Origin: Limanda limanda
Taxonomy: Eukaryota; Chordata; Actinopteri; Pleuronectiformes; Pleuronectidae
NCBI RefSeq assembly: GCF_963576545.1
Contig: NC_083656.1
Span: 7,506,311 to 7,570,310, forward strand
Length of the DNA: 64,000 nucleotides
Direction: 5' to 3'
The notes beneath the pieces are model-generated. The model worked only from the letters and a program-made list of their open reading frames with translations, was not told the DNA's origin and did not search any database. Below, in pieces: positions 33,985-45,644 of this stretch. The position numbers and the translations under genes are program-made. Every line of letters begins with the position of its first letter. Position 1 is the first letter of the stretch.

Positions 33985-36900
33985 CTCACTCCTGTTATGC
34001 TCTCCCCTTTCCTCCCCTCTTCTCCAGTGGTTGTGTGATATTGATTTCTCCCGCAGATTAGTGGACTAAAATACATGTTGCATTTGGATTGATGACTGGC
34101 CACTTTTCTATCTCACTCTAACTTAGTCTGTGTTTCTCCATACATCTGTGTGTGTCTGTGTGTGTGTCTGTGTGTGTGTGTGTGTGTGTGTCAGGGTGCT
34201 CTGTGAACAGCACAGGGCCTGGGGGGCAGCCAGATGGCCACGGTGAAGGAGACAGAGAGCTGAGGGATGAAGACGACTGGTCTGAGGAAGAGGAGCCTGT
34301 CGTCATAGGAACACTGAGACGCTCTAAAAGACAAGTCAGTTTTCACGCAGCCTCGTCCTCCCGGCACACACCTCCGTGTTCTCATGCGTGCAGATGACCT
34401 GCCAGGAAGTTGTCGCATGCATTGAGGAGAGTGTTGAGATATGCAAACACAATTAATATTTTATGGAGACGTCTGTTTGATGCCAAATCACGACACACTC
34501 GCTCACAGCTTGTCTCAGCTTCCATGTTTAAAAAAAGAGAGACAGAGATGTGCTTTTTGAAACCGGAGAATATTAAGCTCATAATGACACTGGATTCATT
34601 TCTGATGGAAAATACGATAAGTACGATTTATGAGGCAGGGCCGGCCTGTTTAATGGATTTGTATAGCGCCAAATCACAATATACATAATAAACATTATCT
34701 CAAGGCACTTTGCATGGAAGGTCAAGTCATGGTCTCCAAGTTGTGTTTCCTTCTCAGGGACAAAGACTAGAGTTTCCCTGGCATCAGCACTTGTTTGTAT
34801 CAGTGTGTGAGTACTGGTGTCACCTGCTGGGTTTGTGTGTGTGTGTTGTATAGTTGTGTGACTGTTTGTCCTGTGTGAAGGTTGTTATGACACTGAACTC
34901 AGGCTGTGTGGATTTCATTTTCCTCCTCCAGGTGCGGCGAGGCCAACGCACCGTCCAGACTGAGACCAAGTACATCGAGCTGATGGTGGTGAACGACCAT
35001 GAACTGGTGCGTCCCTTACATCACTGTACTTCTCTAAATGGGGCACAGCAATTATATAAAGTTATTTGGACTCATTCAAAAATAGATTTTTAAAATAGTT
35101 TCTCCTCTGTTTTTGTTAGTTCGTGCAGCTGCGTCGCTCGACCACTCAGACGAAGAATTTTGCCAAAGCGGTGGTGAACATGGCCGATGCGGTGAGTGAA
35201 TCAGAATGAACAGAATCTACAACATCCACGTCCTCCTACTATCCAGAAATGAAGCCAAAAGTTATTTCTAACCTTCTCAGGTCTGGTCTTGTGTTAAAGG
35301 AGGTCGTGGATCAGAATTACAGTTTTTATCAGCTGTCTCCTGCCGCTGTCTGACAACCGGACACCAGATAACATCCAATAAATCACCCATGTGTATTTGC
35401 TCTCCCCTCCTCACCTGCTGCATAATTCATGCGCATGATTTCCCTCCTTTGATGTGTCCAGATTTACAAGGAGCAGCTGAACACGCGCATCGTCCTGGTC
35501 TCCATGGAAACGTGGTCGTCTGAAAACAGGGTCTCCATCGGCGACGATGCCTTGCTCACCCTGCGCGACTTCATGAAGTACAGGAAGGAGAGCATCAAGG
35601 AACGCTGCGACGCCGTGCACCTCTTCTCGTACGTTCAGTCTGATGATCTCCCTCTTTTTCCTCTCCTCCTCCTCCCTCTCTTCCTCCTCTGATACCTCCT
35701 CCTTATCCATCACTTCCTGCTTCTTTTCTCTTCTCTTCTTCTTTCACCTTGTCCTCTTTCTTCTTTTACTCTTTTTTTGGCTCTCTTCTCTACCGTCTTC
35801 TCCTCCCCATCCAATTCCTTCATCTCTTTTTTCTCTCCTTCTCCTCCGTCTTATCCTCCTCAATCCTTTTTCCCTGCCATCCACATCCTTCTATCTCCTT
35901 CTCTCTCTTTTTCATCTTTTCTTGTCTTTCCTTAACGCAACCTCCCTTCTCTCTTCCACCTCTTCTTATTCTCCTCATCCTACAACTTATCCTCTTCCCT
36001 CTCTCATGATCTTCTCCCTTCCTCCTCTGTCTTCTGTCTCTGTCTCCTTCTCCTTCACCTCTTCGTCCATCTTCCCCTTCATGTCTGTCTTCGTAACTTG
36101 CCCCCATGTCTTCTCCACAGAGGGAGGACGTTCATGAGCAGCCGCAGTGAGGCGGCGTATGTCGAGGGCATCTGCTCCCTCACCAGGGGGGGAGGCATCA
36201 ATGAGGTGGGACATGTGACTCTTATGATGTAAAAAGTTTTTAAGTTTGTCTAGTTTGCTCTTTTTCCTCCCAATGTATCTTTACTTGTCTTGTTGATGTG
36301 TTTTCAGTTTGGCAGCGTGGGGCCCATGGCCATCACGCTGTGTCAGAGTCTGGGCCAGAACATCGGGATGCTGAGGAACAAGGAGCGACCGTCAGCAGGT
36401 AAGAGCAGTGTATTATTATCACTGACTGTGTTAACAGCTCCCTCAAGTGGCGAGAAGTCAGCATTACCTTTTTCTGTGTAAATATGTGTGTTTGTGTGTG
36501 TGTGTCCAGGAGACTGCAGGTGTCCAGATCCATGGCTGGGCTGCATCATGGAGGATACAGGGTATGAACTCATTCACAATTAATCAATCAGTGACCAAGC
36601 AAAGATGGACATTAATCACAAGTCACTCTTATTATTTATAAAACATGTGACAGTGAAGAATCGAAAGTTTTGTTGATAAGTAGCATTTGATCATTTTGTT
36701 TCCTTTCCTGCATATCTCTGCCATCCAGCTAATGATCTGCAATGTAATGACAAATGTAAGGACTATCAGTAACTGACCTCTTTATTATTTGTTACTGAAT
36801 ATAGTTTTTCTGTTTTTCTTTGTCAATCAGCTACTACCTGCCGAGGAAGTTTTCCCGCTGCAGCATAGACGAGTACCTGCGCTTCCTCCAACAGGGAGGA

Positions 36901-39900
36901 GGCAGCTGCCTCTTCAACAAGCCCAGCAAGGTGAGACTCCACCAGGTAGTATCACAGAGGGGGGGGCTACTCACTTGAACAGTGATCAATGAAAGAAAAA
37001 CTGGTTATTATAAGATACATGCCGAATATGTAATATGAGAGTGTACTTATTTCAATGTTTAATAAAAAAATCTAAGAAAAGTCTCCAACCATAAAGATAA
37101 AAATGTTTGTTTTGATCAACAGCTGTTTGACCCACCAGAGTGCGGCAATGGATACGTAGAGCTGGGAGAGGAATGTGACTGTGGATCACTGGTGGTGAGT
37201 TAACTCCAATTAACTAATGGCCTAATCAAACCTACTACACATTCACCTACTGTCACATCGGATACTGTTATGATTTATGAAGGAAATGCTCTTAAAATAC
37301 GTCTAAACTTAGAACTACAAGGGTCTTTATTCCTCCCAAAGCTCCTGCTAATTCATTTCTATGTTGTATTTATGGCTACACTATTCATTTCGTCAGGGCC
37401 CGCAAGCAAATCACTCATGATCTATAAATGTGTTCCAAACCCTCCGTGTCCTGTAGGACTGTGCTCGTGTCGGAGCCAATTGCTGTAAGAAGTGTACACT
37501 TACCCACAATGCCATGTGCAGCAATGGGCTCTGCTGCCGGGACTGTAAGGTGAACTGCTCTCATACGTCACAACATATTAAACGATCCACTGGTCCTATC
37601 TCGGCTAGTCAGTTCCAAATCTGGTTTAGGTTTTTTTTCTTGCCTTCTTATTTCTTCATCCATGTTCTCTCTCTTCTTCTGTGATGATTGGCGACAGTAC
37701 GAGCTGAGAGGAGCGACGTGCCGCGAAGCCGTCAACGACTGCGACATTCCCGAGACCTGCGCAGGAGACTCCAGCCAGGTAGGGGAAGCTTTAGAGATTG
37801 TTTTGAAAATAGAGAAATCTGAAACCCACCGTGACTCTGAATGGACAGATGAGCTTCCTTCTCTTTCAGTGTTCTCATAATGTCCACAAGCTGGATGGCT
37901 ACATGTGTGATGCTGGCCAGGTAAAGACATAATAGGTGTATAATATGTATATAGTACAATATTCTTCTCATACTGTCTATTATCATAACATAACCACTCT
38001 CCTCCTCCTCCTCCTCCTCCTCCTCCTCCTCCTCCTCCTCCTCCTCCTCCTCCTCCTCCTCCTCCTCCTCCTCCTCTTCCTCCTCAGGGTCGCTGTTACG
38101 GAGGCCGCTGTAAGACCAGAGATGGCCAGTGCAGGAACTTGTGGGGCTACAGTAGGTTTAATATTGACTGTTACCCCCCCTGGCTGTTGTTTGTGGGTTT
38201 AGTTGTTTGTTTGTTAAGTTTACACAAAGTCACTGAGCAAATATCCACGGAACTTGGTGGAAGGATGTGATATGTGACAGGGAAGAGCCCAGTGCATTTC
38301 GGGGCGGATCCAGGATTTGTTTTCACTTTTTGTAACATAGTGAGATAGTTTAGCTGTTTTTCAACATTTTCACAGTTTTCCTCGGGATTCATTCATGGAG
38401 CTTGATGAAAAGAAATCCGCTTGTGTGGAATCTGGTGCAGCTTTATTGAGTGTTTGGCCTCGGTGGAGATATGCGCTCTACTGAGGGGCTTTCTGGTTTC
38501 TCAGTGTTGCATGGCCTGCTGAGGATTAAAACAGGAATTCCATGGCTGTGGGAAGAATGACAATATTAAAGAATGTTCAAAGCATTTGAGGTGTTTTTGG
38601 GAGAAGCCCTTTTTTCATTCAGCCATTGGGGTTGTAAATTTATTGAACCCACATTTCTGACGACAGAGTGAGCTCATTCAAAGTTTCCTCTTCTCTCAGA
38701 CTCGGCTGACAGGTTCTGCTATGAGAAGCTGAACTCTGAGGGAACAGAGAAAGGAAACTGTGGCCCAGACTCCACTGGTCAGGGATGGGTTCAGTGCAAC
38801 AAGCAGTGAGTGAACACGATAAACCACATAAACACCTCATGTGCATGCTCTGAATGTGGAGCTATATTGTTGCATCTTCTGCCTCCAACAGAGACGTTCT
38901 GTGCGGTTTGCTGCTGTGCACCAATCTGACGGAGAAGCCGAGGTTTGGCGAGCTTCAGGGGAAGCTCACGAGTCTGACCATCCACCATCAGAACCGATAC
39001 ATGGACTGCAGGTGAGGCAGCTTGGATCTGGGAGCTTAGTGGGTTTGAACAGCAATAAGAAGGTTTAGGGAATGCAGAAAGCTGTTTTTGGTTATCTACA
39101 TGAGGTGAAATTGGATCAGGTTCATGTTGTAGATCTTTTATTTTTGTTTTAGTTGTCAGAGGAAGAGCGACAGATATCTACTCATATTTGACCAGGTCTT
39201 TTTTTACACATTTGTTTAAGTTAATGACAAATGTGATGAGGTAATACTGAGGGATTCATTGATTCCTGAACTGATTCTGATGCTTGTACATGATTTAAAT
39301 ATTACCTCACATGGATACAGTGATGGCAACTACGTTCACATATAACTTGAGGTTATGTGGATAAAGAAATAATCACTTTGATGTGACGATCCAACGTGCA
39401 GGGGAGGCCATGCTGTGCTGGATGACGGCTTGGACCTGGGCTACGTGGAGGACGGGACGCCATGCGGGCCGAACATGATGTGTCTGGAGCGCCGCTGCCT
39501 CCCCGTCACCACCTTCAACCTGAGCACCTGCCCGGGCTCCTCGTCCTCACGCATCTGCTCCCACCACGGAGTGAGTCCGTCTCCGTTATCCAGATTTGGT
39601 TCTGTTTGGTTTTCTGTGACCTCCACAGGTTTGCTTGCAGAGATAAACTCTCCCCCCTCGTGTTTCTCCTCCTCGTGCCGCAGACGTGCAGCAACGAGGT
39701 GAAGTGCATCTGTGATGTCGACTTCACGGGGAAGGACTGCAGCGTCTTCGACCCTCTCCCCAGCCCCACCCCGCCAGACGGCCCGGAAAAATACAAAGGT
39801 GAGCACACTGAGCAGTTTACCTCCACACATCTTAAACTAAATAAAGTGATGTGATATATAATAAGTAGTTCAGGTAAGACTGAAGTTTACGGAAATATAT

Positions 39901-41162
39901 TTTATGTCTAGGCCTCAGTGTGCTGTTTGTTCTCCTCACCGGGTGACTCCTTCACTCCCACAGGTCCCAGCGGCACCAATATCATAATAGGTTCGGTTGC
40001 TGGTGCAATTCTGGTGGCAGCGATAGTCCTGGGGGGGACTGGCTGGGGATTTAAGTAAGAGCTGTGGCATGCCTCCGTCTGTGTGTGCCTGCTGAGTTGC
40101 TCTCTAACACACGTGCCTGCGGCTCGCTGCTGAATGCTGCTCTCTGCTTGCTGCTTGATCCTAACGACCGAAGACCATCACAGGTTCATTATCAATGCTG
40201 AGGCGGTAGATGATTTATCCTTCTGTAGAGATACTAGTACTTATAACCCCTGTTTGTACTTTAGGCTACTAACCGTGTGGCATAACTAACATAGCATGTA
40301 TGTATGGTATTTATTTGATTTGCTGGCAGGTCCTTAAATGGTCAGAATCGTCCCAGTAGCATCGGTGTATCGGTGATGGAGCCTCAGTAGCTAGGTCACA
40401 AAGGTCTTAGCTGTCAATCATGATGTTTTGTTCTGTTTTTATAGCATCAAATAACCAATCAAAACCAAACTTCACAGAAAAATCCACAAAATCACACCAG
40501 TGGGTTTAGAACTAACTAAAACGACAGACGCCATCTTTGATAGAAATTTATTTGACGTGCATTTTGCCATTTCGGGTTTGGTCCCTGTCTCATCCACTAA
40601 CATGGAGGAGGCCTGTACTGCAGCCGACCTGCAGCGGCCGATTGAGATGCTCTAGCTTCACTTTTGGGGATCCGTCATGTCGGCCATCTTTATACACAGA
40701 CAGTGATAGTGATGCAGAGAAATAATCAGATAAATACAGCAGATGAATACGCTTCATTATCCAGGTTTTCTTTTCCTTTCTCTCTCCTGTACAGTTTTGC
40801 CAAATGCAAGCTCTGCTGAGACACGCCTGCTGCATGCAAGCAAACAAAAAATGCTGTAATCTTGATGCAGCTTGTATGATAACATCATGTGCCTGCTGAG
40901 TTCCTCACTAGTGTCTGGGTGTAAACAGAGGGTGAGGGAGGGAGGTGGTGCCTCTGTTTACTGCTTTGCTTTTCAAGGCCTCAGGTTCACTGCATGTTTA
41001 TTTTTCACGCTACATCCGACTCACATAAGAAAAAGAACATGGTGGTTTTACTCCTCTTTCTACTTCACTTGTCCTGTCTTTTCTGTCTCCGTCTTGTTTC
41101 TGCCTCGTCGTGGATCCAGAAACATCCGAAGAGGAAGGTATGACCCCGCCTTTCAATCCTGA
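22076..41162 (+). CDS. adam11: ADAM11, catalytically inactive neuronal disintegrin/metalloprotease-like protein
   Basis: A type I membrane protein of neurons, a non-protease ADAM related to the LGI receptors ADAM22/23. There are 26 coding exons and 768 codons: 22076-22133, 22307-22428, 25865-25941, 26577-26643, 31679-31761, 32015-32072, 33460-33523, 34195-34334, 34932-35006, 35120-35191, 35462-35628, 36121-36205, 36308-36398, 36510-36561, 36831-36930, 37133-37194, 37457-37549, 37697-37778, 37870-37920, 38088-38151, 38700-38805, 38892-39011, 39402-39570, 39684-39798, 39964-40054, 41120-41162. A signal peptide covers residues 1-19 and the prodomain ends in furin-type RSKR (219-222). The metalloprotease-like domain has [10 protein letters not shown] where HEXXH is expected. 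The disintegrin domain begins near PPECGNG (441). A Cys-rich region, an EGF-like [18 protein letters not shown] and a TM helix (about 732-753) follow, and the tail is [14 protein letters not shown]. Longer cytoplasmic isoforms through a GTATGA donor in the last exon are possible. Confidence 0.95.
22738..23497 (+). repeat. 385-bp tandem duplication in ADAM11 intron 2
   Basis: The sequence from AATTTAAATATTCATGTTTT at 22741 recurs from 23126 with a few small indels (for example a 16-nt block AAATAAAGTAAAATAA). Two head-to-tail units; noncoding. The rest of the 3.4-kb intron (22429-25864) shows nothing recognised. Confidence 0.85.
26884..26950 (+). repeat. Dispersed short repeat (TAGACTGTATATAAAGATGGACGA family)
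   Basis: AGACTGTATATAAAGATGG and AAGTGAAGCCAAA match the start of the 58955-59110 copy. Related partial copies lie at about 33035-33105 and 40570-40705 (inverted). In ADAM11 intron 4. Confidence 0.6.
29248..29990 (+). repeat. GGTCCAGTGTGTAGGATTTA-type repeat, interrupted
   Basis: AAAGGTCCAGTGTGTAGGAT at 29248 is a common inverted terminal word of fish foldback repeats, seen also in degenerate form at 46388 and 46660. Sequence after 29825 (GAGCCCTTTATATT ... CATGGGGGGCGGG) looks like the inner part of the same family. The TTAA-bounded element at 29344-29824 lies within it. The right terminal repeat was not found. Confidence 0.45.
29344..29824. mobile_element. TTAA-bounded MITE with 29-bp perfect inverted ends
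   Basis: The left end TTAAAGGGACTCTTACCTTT...GCATTT (29344-29372) is exactly mirrored at 29796-29824. The element is 481 bp with TTAA at both edges, which fits a TTAA target duplication as made by piggyBac-type transposases. No transposase frame is present, so it is non-autonomous. It sits in ADAM11 intron 4, nested in another repeat. Confidence 0.75.
31762..33459 (+). repeat. (TA)n microsatellite in ADAM11 intron 6
   Basis: An uninterrupted TA run lies at about 33213-33290 in the intron before exon 7 (33460). The rest of the interval is introns 5-6 with exon 6 at 32015-32072. A partial short dispersed repeat (ACAGTCCATCTTTATATACAG) sits near 33082. Confidence 0.7.
33709..34192 (+). repeat. 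(CA)n, (CT)n and (TG)n microsatellites in ADAM11 intron 7
   Basis: CA repeats lie at about 33709-33765, CT repeats at about 33918-33987 and TG repeats at about 34147-34192. The TG run leads directly into the TCAG acceptor of exon 8 (34195), so it takes the place of a normal pyrimidine tract. Apparent long frames of alternating Cys/Val or Leu/Ser here are products of the repeats. Confidence 0.85.
35637..36118 (+). repeat. Polypyrimidine tract filling ADAM11 intron 11
   Basis: About 480 bp of almost pure C/T (TCTTCTC, CTTCCTC and TCTCCTT words) runs from just after the donor of exon 11 to the acceptor of exon 12 (36121). Confidence 0.8.
37998..38087 (+). repeat. (TCC)n microsatellite at ADAM11 exon 20 acceptor
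   Basis: About 28 CTC/TCC triplets run to within a few bases of the exon 20 acceptor (TTCCTCCTCAG, exon start 38088), so the repeat itself serves as the pyrimidine tract. Confidence 0.85.
40570..40705 (-). repeat. Dispersed short repeat, inverted copy
   Basis: CATCCACTAACATGGAGGAGGC, GCTTCACTTTTGGGG and GGCCATCTTTATACACAG are the reverse complement of words in the 58955-59110 copy. In the last ADAM11 intron. Confidence 0.6.
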
Positions 41163-41624
41163 TCCCCAAAAAATATCATCCCCATTCTACATGTCCACAT
41201 CAGGCCATCTTTGTTTTTATAATAATCCTCTGCTTCTTTATCCTCTGATCACACACCTCATTCAGACTCATACACTTTGTTATACTCAAATGTATTTTTA
41301 TTCATCTTTCACGCATTTTTTATTCATATACATTCACATCACACAGCATTTATATACAGTAGTGCATTATACGACTTCACTCATCATAATTTTATTTCAG
41401 TGCATATTCAAGTTTGCTTCATTGGTATTTTTACTGCATGTCCCGTATTGACTTGGCTGCCATTTATAGAAAATTGATGCAGTGTTGACTTTGTAATGTT
41501 CATTTCATAAGTTTCATAATAATAAAAGGTGAACATCTCTTATAAGTTTTTAATTTTCAGTTATTTTATTGTTATTATTGTTTTTCTGATTGAAGCTTGA
41601 TTGAAGACCTTGTTCTTAACCTTC

Positions 41625-41810
41625 GCCTTCTTTCATCTCTTCTTCCTCTTTCTTCCTTCTCTTCTTCTTCTCATTTTCCTTCTCCTCTATCTTCTCCTTC
41701 TCTACCTTCTCCCTTTCTTCTTCCTTTTTCTTCTCCTCCCTCTACTTCTCCTCCTTCTCCTCCATCTCCTCCGTCCTCAGCTTCTTCCTCTTTCTCTTGT
41801 TCTTATCATA
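41625..41810 (+). repeat. Polypyrimidine tract downstream of ADAM11
   Basis: Near-continuous CTTCTCC/TTCTTCC sequence. The apparent Ser/Pro/Phe-rich frames across it are simple-sequence artefacts. Confidence 0.75.
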
Positions 41811-44114
41811 ACTGTTGTTATTTTCTTTGCTATCTGCATTAAAACCTCAATGATTCATTGATAAATCAATTAGTCAATTATTGACGGTTCCAGGTTCTAA
41901 AATGAGAGAAAAAGCTTTAAAAAATATATTAAACAACACACACAACTATATAATTCCAATGATATATAATTGAAATAACATCTGTAGTGATAACAGTCTT
42001 TTGTGGCATCAGTCAGTTGATTCTAGCTGCTGAGTTTGTCCCATCTGATTCTTTAGTCTTTATCTTCTCCTCTTCTTCCCTCTTCTCTTTCCAGATCTTC
42101 ATGAGTGTGAGTCACATCTCTCCGCTGTCCTGTCTTCCTTTACACTGTGTCCAGTCCGCTCCGAGGAGACAAAAACAAAACACAAAAAATATGTCTTCCA
42201 CCTACGAGCCATCAGACCTTTTCCTCTCCCTCTCTCTGACTCTGCTGAAGCTCTCTCCATCAGTATTTTCTCCCTGGATGCTTTTTGGGGTGTGGGGCTT
42301 AGGGACAGGAACCCTGAGGGGCACATTCCCACAGATCTGAATGTTCTTGTCTCGGACACCTCGCCCTTAGTTTACTCCTCTTTTCGCTTTTCTTTTCCCT
42401 CCCTCTGGTTCCAGCTGCTTTTTCTGCCATATTGACTGTTCTCCTGCTTTTTGCCCCTTCAGTGATGTTCATGGAGGAAGGCCGCGTCCTTCTCCTGCTT
42501 CTGGACTTTTTAAATTACGCGTTCCGTTGTGACACAGTTGATATATTTAACCTCATGGAAAAAAAACGATCAACTCTCCTCAGGAGTGTGACCCTTACTG
42601 CAATAGAAGTGTATAAATATACAGAATAGTGAATGTTGAGCTTTAATCTCTGTAGATGAGGGTTATTTTTGTGTGTTAGGACTTTACATTCCACGGTAAC
42701 AGCCATAATTTCCCCTCTGATGTTGTGTTTCATTGTCACTGCAGTGTCAACGCTTCAACATAATATGCATCAATGTACGAATGTGTTGCTCAAACCTGCG
42801 AGGAAGCTTGTTTACGGTCCAATCTCTGTGCTGATGATGTTACCGTAGCCAAGCCGGATAGAAAAGCTGCACATGTACACACCGAATGTTTAACCCCTGC
42901 TGTATGATAGTAATCCATATAACACCAATACGCATACATGTATGCTGAACATGGGTGCTGATGTACATAGTGTATTATAAGGTTGACGTGCAGAAAGCAG
43001 TGATTCACTGCCGCTGAAGCACAAGAACACTCCTCCTGCCTCTCAGCCGAAAAAACTTTAATCAGCAAGAGATGATTCACGTCTTTGCAGTTTTTACGAT
43101 TTAAGGACGTCGGAGCTCATCTGAGTTTTTCTAGCATCGCTCTCGGTTTCATGCCGGTTTATTCGGACTGCAAAAAAAAAAAGCCGTGCGTTGCAGAACA
43201 TATTTCAAAGAAGACTATGAAGCCGCTACTCAATTCTCTACTCAGTTTAATCCAAATATGCCTTTTTCTAATTGAAAACTTTAAATCCTGGCTCAACAAA
43301 TCATTTAATAAGCAATACACATCTGAAAGAAAAAAAACATTATTATTCCTACAAACAAGACTCGTTTCCCTTAGGACAAAACCTTAAACTTCTGCAGCCT
43401 TTATGTGCACCACTGTCTCATTCTATCCTCTCTGCTCCTATCAGGTCTCATATCAGGTTCAGAGGATTTGACTCCTGCAGATATTTTATACATGAGAAGC
43501 TTTGTGTCACCAGTAACAATTCAAAAACAAACAACTTCGGCAAATAGCACAGATGCCAGAAGAGATGATCCAAGTTACACTGCCAGTTTAACCCACAGGA
43601 GCATGAGAGGAACATGTCGGCTTTCTGAGTTAAGGTCAACGTCAGAGAGAAAGTCTCAGAAATCTAGTTTGTTAAAGGAAAGAAGCTCAAAAACATTCCT
43701 CACTGAAAAAGATAAGTGAAGCAGTAGAAATTTAACAACATCGAACTAAATTGTAATATCTGTGTTTCCCTTTAATCCCACTCGGACTTCTCTTTGTTCT
43801 CTGAGTTCAAAGTTACTCGAGGACTCTTGGCTGAAAGCTCAGGTTTCGCTGTGTTTGAGATCACTCGTTGTCGTTAGACTCATCAGATTCATGGAAGTCA
43901 ACACTGTCTATAGTCTCACGGTAAAGAATATCAATGTAAATACTCTATTACTGTATATTCAAAAAATACATATTAAAACCTATGTGAATACCAGTGACTG
44001 TGTCTTCATCATTCGAGAGAGAGAAAGAGAGAGAGGTACACAAACTTTCTCATCTTTTGATATTTGTTCTTTTTTTGGCTTTCAGTTTAGCTGTTTTAAG
44101 CATTTACATCTATC

Positions 44115-44282
<168 letters not shown>

Positions 44283-44974
44283 GTACCTCTTTTTAAAAGA
44301 GTCCTGCGGGCTCCTGTACTTGTAGTTCCTCTTGTAGTTCTGGGCCAAAGTAATAAAGCCCTCTTGTCTAAACTTCACGGCATTAATGTAAAAGCTTAGT
44401 CTTGAGGTCCCAAGACTTTTTACGGCTCTGAGGCTGTTCCAGAGAGAGCCGCTCCTCCCTCCTCTCCTGTCCTCTCCTCCCTCCTCTCCTCATCCCCCGC
44501 TTTGCAGCTGTGTACAGCTGTGCTGGAGCAACATCCTCTTCCAAAATAAAAGCGGAACCAGGAAAAGTTTTAATAGTATGAGTAGAACAAAAGAAAAAAT
44601 AAATTTGGGGAATCTCTGCATCTGAATTCATCATCTATTTATTACAAAAGAAACCATACACACTCCGTTATATCCCTGTTCTAGAAAAGGCAGTGTCACA
44701 GTTATGATGATGATAATAATAATACATTCTGTTTTTATGGAACTTTTAAAAACTTTTTTTCAAATTTTAAAAGTGAAATAATAAAAGAAAAAGGTAGAAC
44801 TATGTATAACGTATGAAATGTAAAAGCACTCATAGGAAATTATGTTTTAAGGTCTATTTGAAAGATGATAATAATAATAAACGTTATCTCTATTGCACCT
44901 TTCAAAACGAGAGTGGCAAAGTGTTTCACAAAATAAAACAGAAAAGCAAAGATAGAAAAGTTAAATAAAAAGAT

Positions 44975-45135
44975 AAACAAGTTTGCAGCTGAGAAGGTGG
45001 AAAAGACCTACGTGCCCCGGAGATACACTTTTTTTTTTTTTTTTTACTATAACTTTCAATTCAACTCGTTTTTTTTTCTTTCCAAATTACCACCTACATC
45101 ATCTCCAGGCACTTTTTGATGAGGACGTGACCGTA
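44975..45135 (+). repeat. Direct repeat flanking FKBP10 exon 1, left copy
   Basis: AAACAAGTTTGCAGCTGAGA through a long T-run to CATCATCTCCAGGCA and TGATGAGGACG. Repeated at 46026-46189, about 1.05 kb downstream. The 3' half looks like a splice acceptor (pyrimidine tract, CTCCAG). Confidence 0.85.
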
Positions 45136-45644
45136 AAGTTAAATAAAAAGATAACTATAACAAATGATCATCTATACAGGAGAGTTCAAACTGAGGCACA
45201 GATTCTGCTGATCTGAGTTTGTGTGTTGGAGCTTAAACTTTAAACCAATGAGGAGCAGAGTTGGAAAAAAAAGTTGGAATAACTATTTTCACTCTGCTGC
45301 TTCTCAACGTGGCCGAACTGAAACGTGTGGGGTTTTCCTCTTCTTTCGAGTTTGTAACGGAAGTGATGCTCTCCTCTCACTGTGGGGAGTTTGACGGAGG
45401 CTCTTCCCACATTCAACAGCCCCTCCACCCTTCCCCCTGGGTTGGAAAAAAGAGAAAAAAACCTCCTCTCACGCACACTAACCTGGAGATTGTCCACGTT
45501 TACAGGCTCCAGACGCCGCTGCCCTGCGCCACCGACACATCCCCACTCCTGCGTAAAGAGCGCACACAGCCTCCAGCCTCCAAACTCTCCAAACTTCTCT
45601 GATTCTGCTCTTTAACTCATCCAAGCTCTTCCCAGTGTGTGAGG

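Noticed and set aside
33554..34306. Long frames of repeated Cys/Val, Leu/Ser or Thr/His
   Set aside because: They are translations of CA, CT and TG microsatellites.
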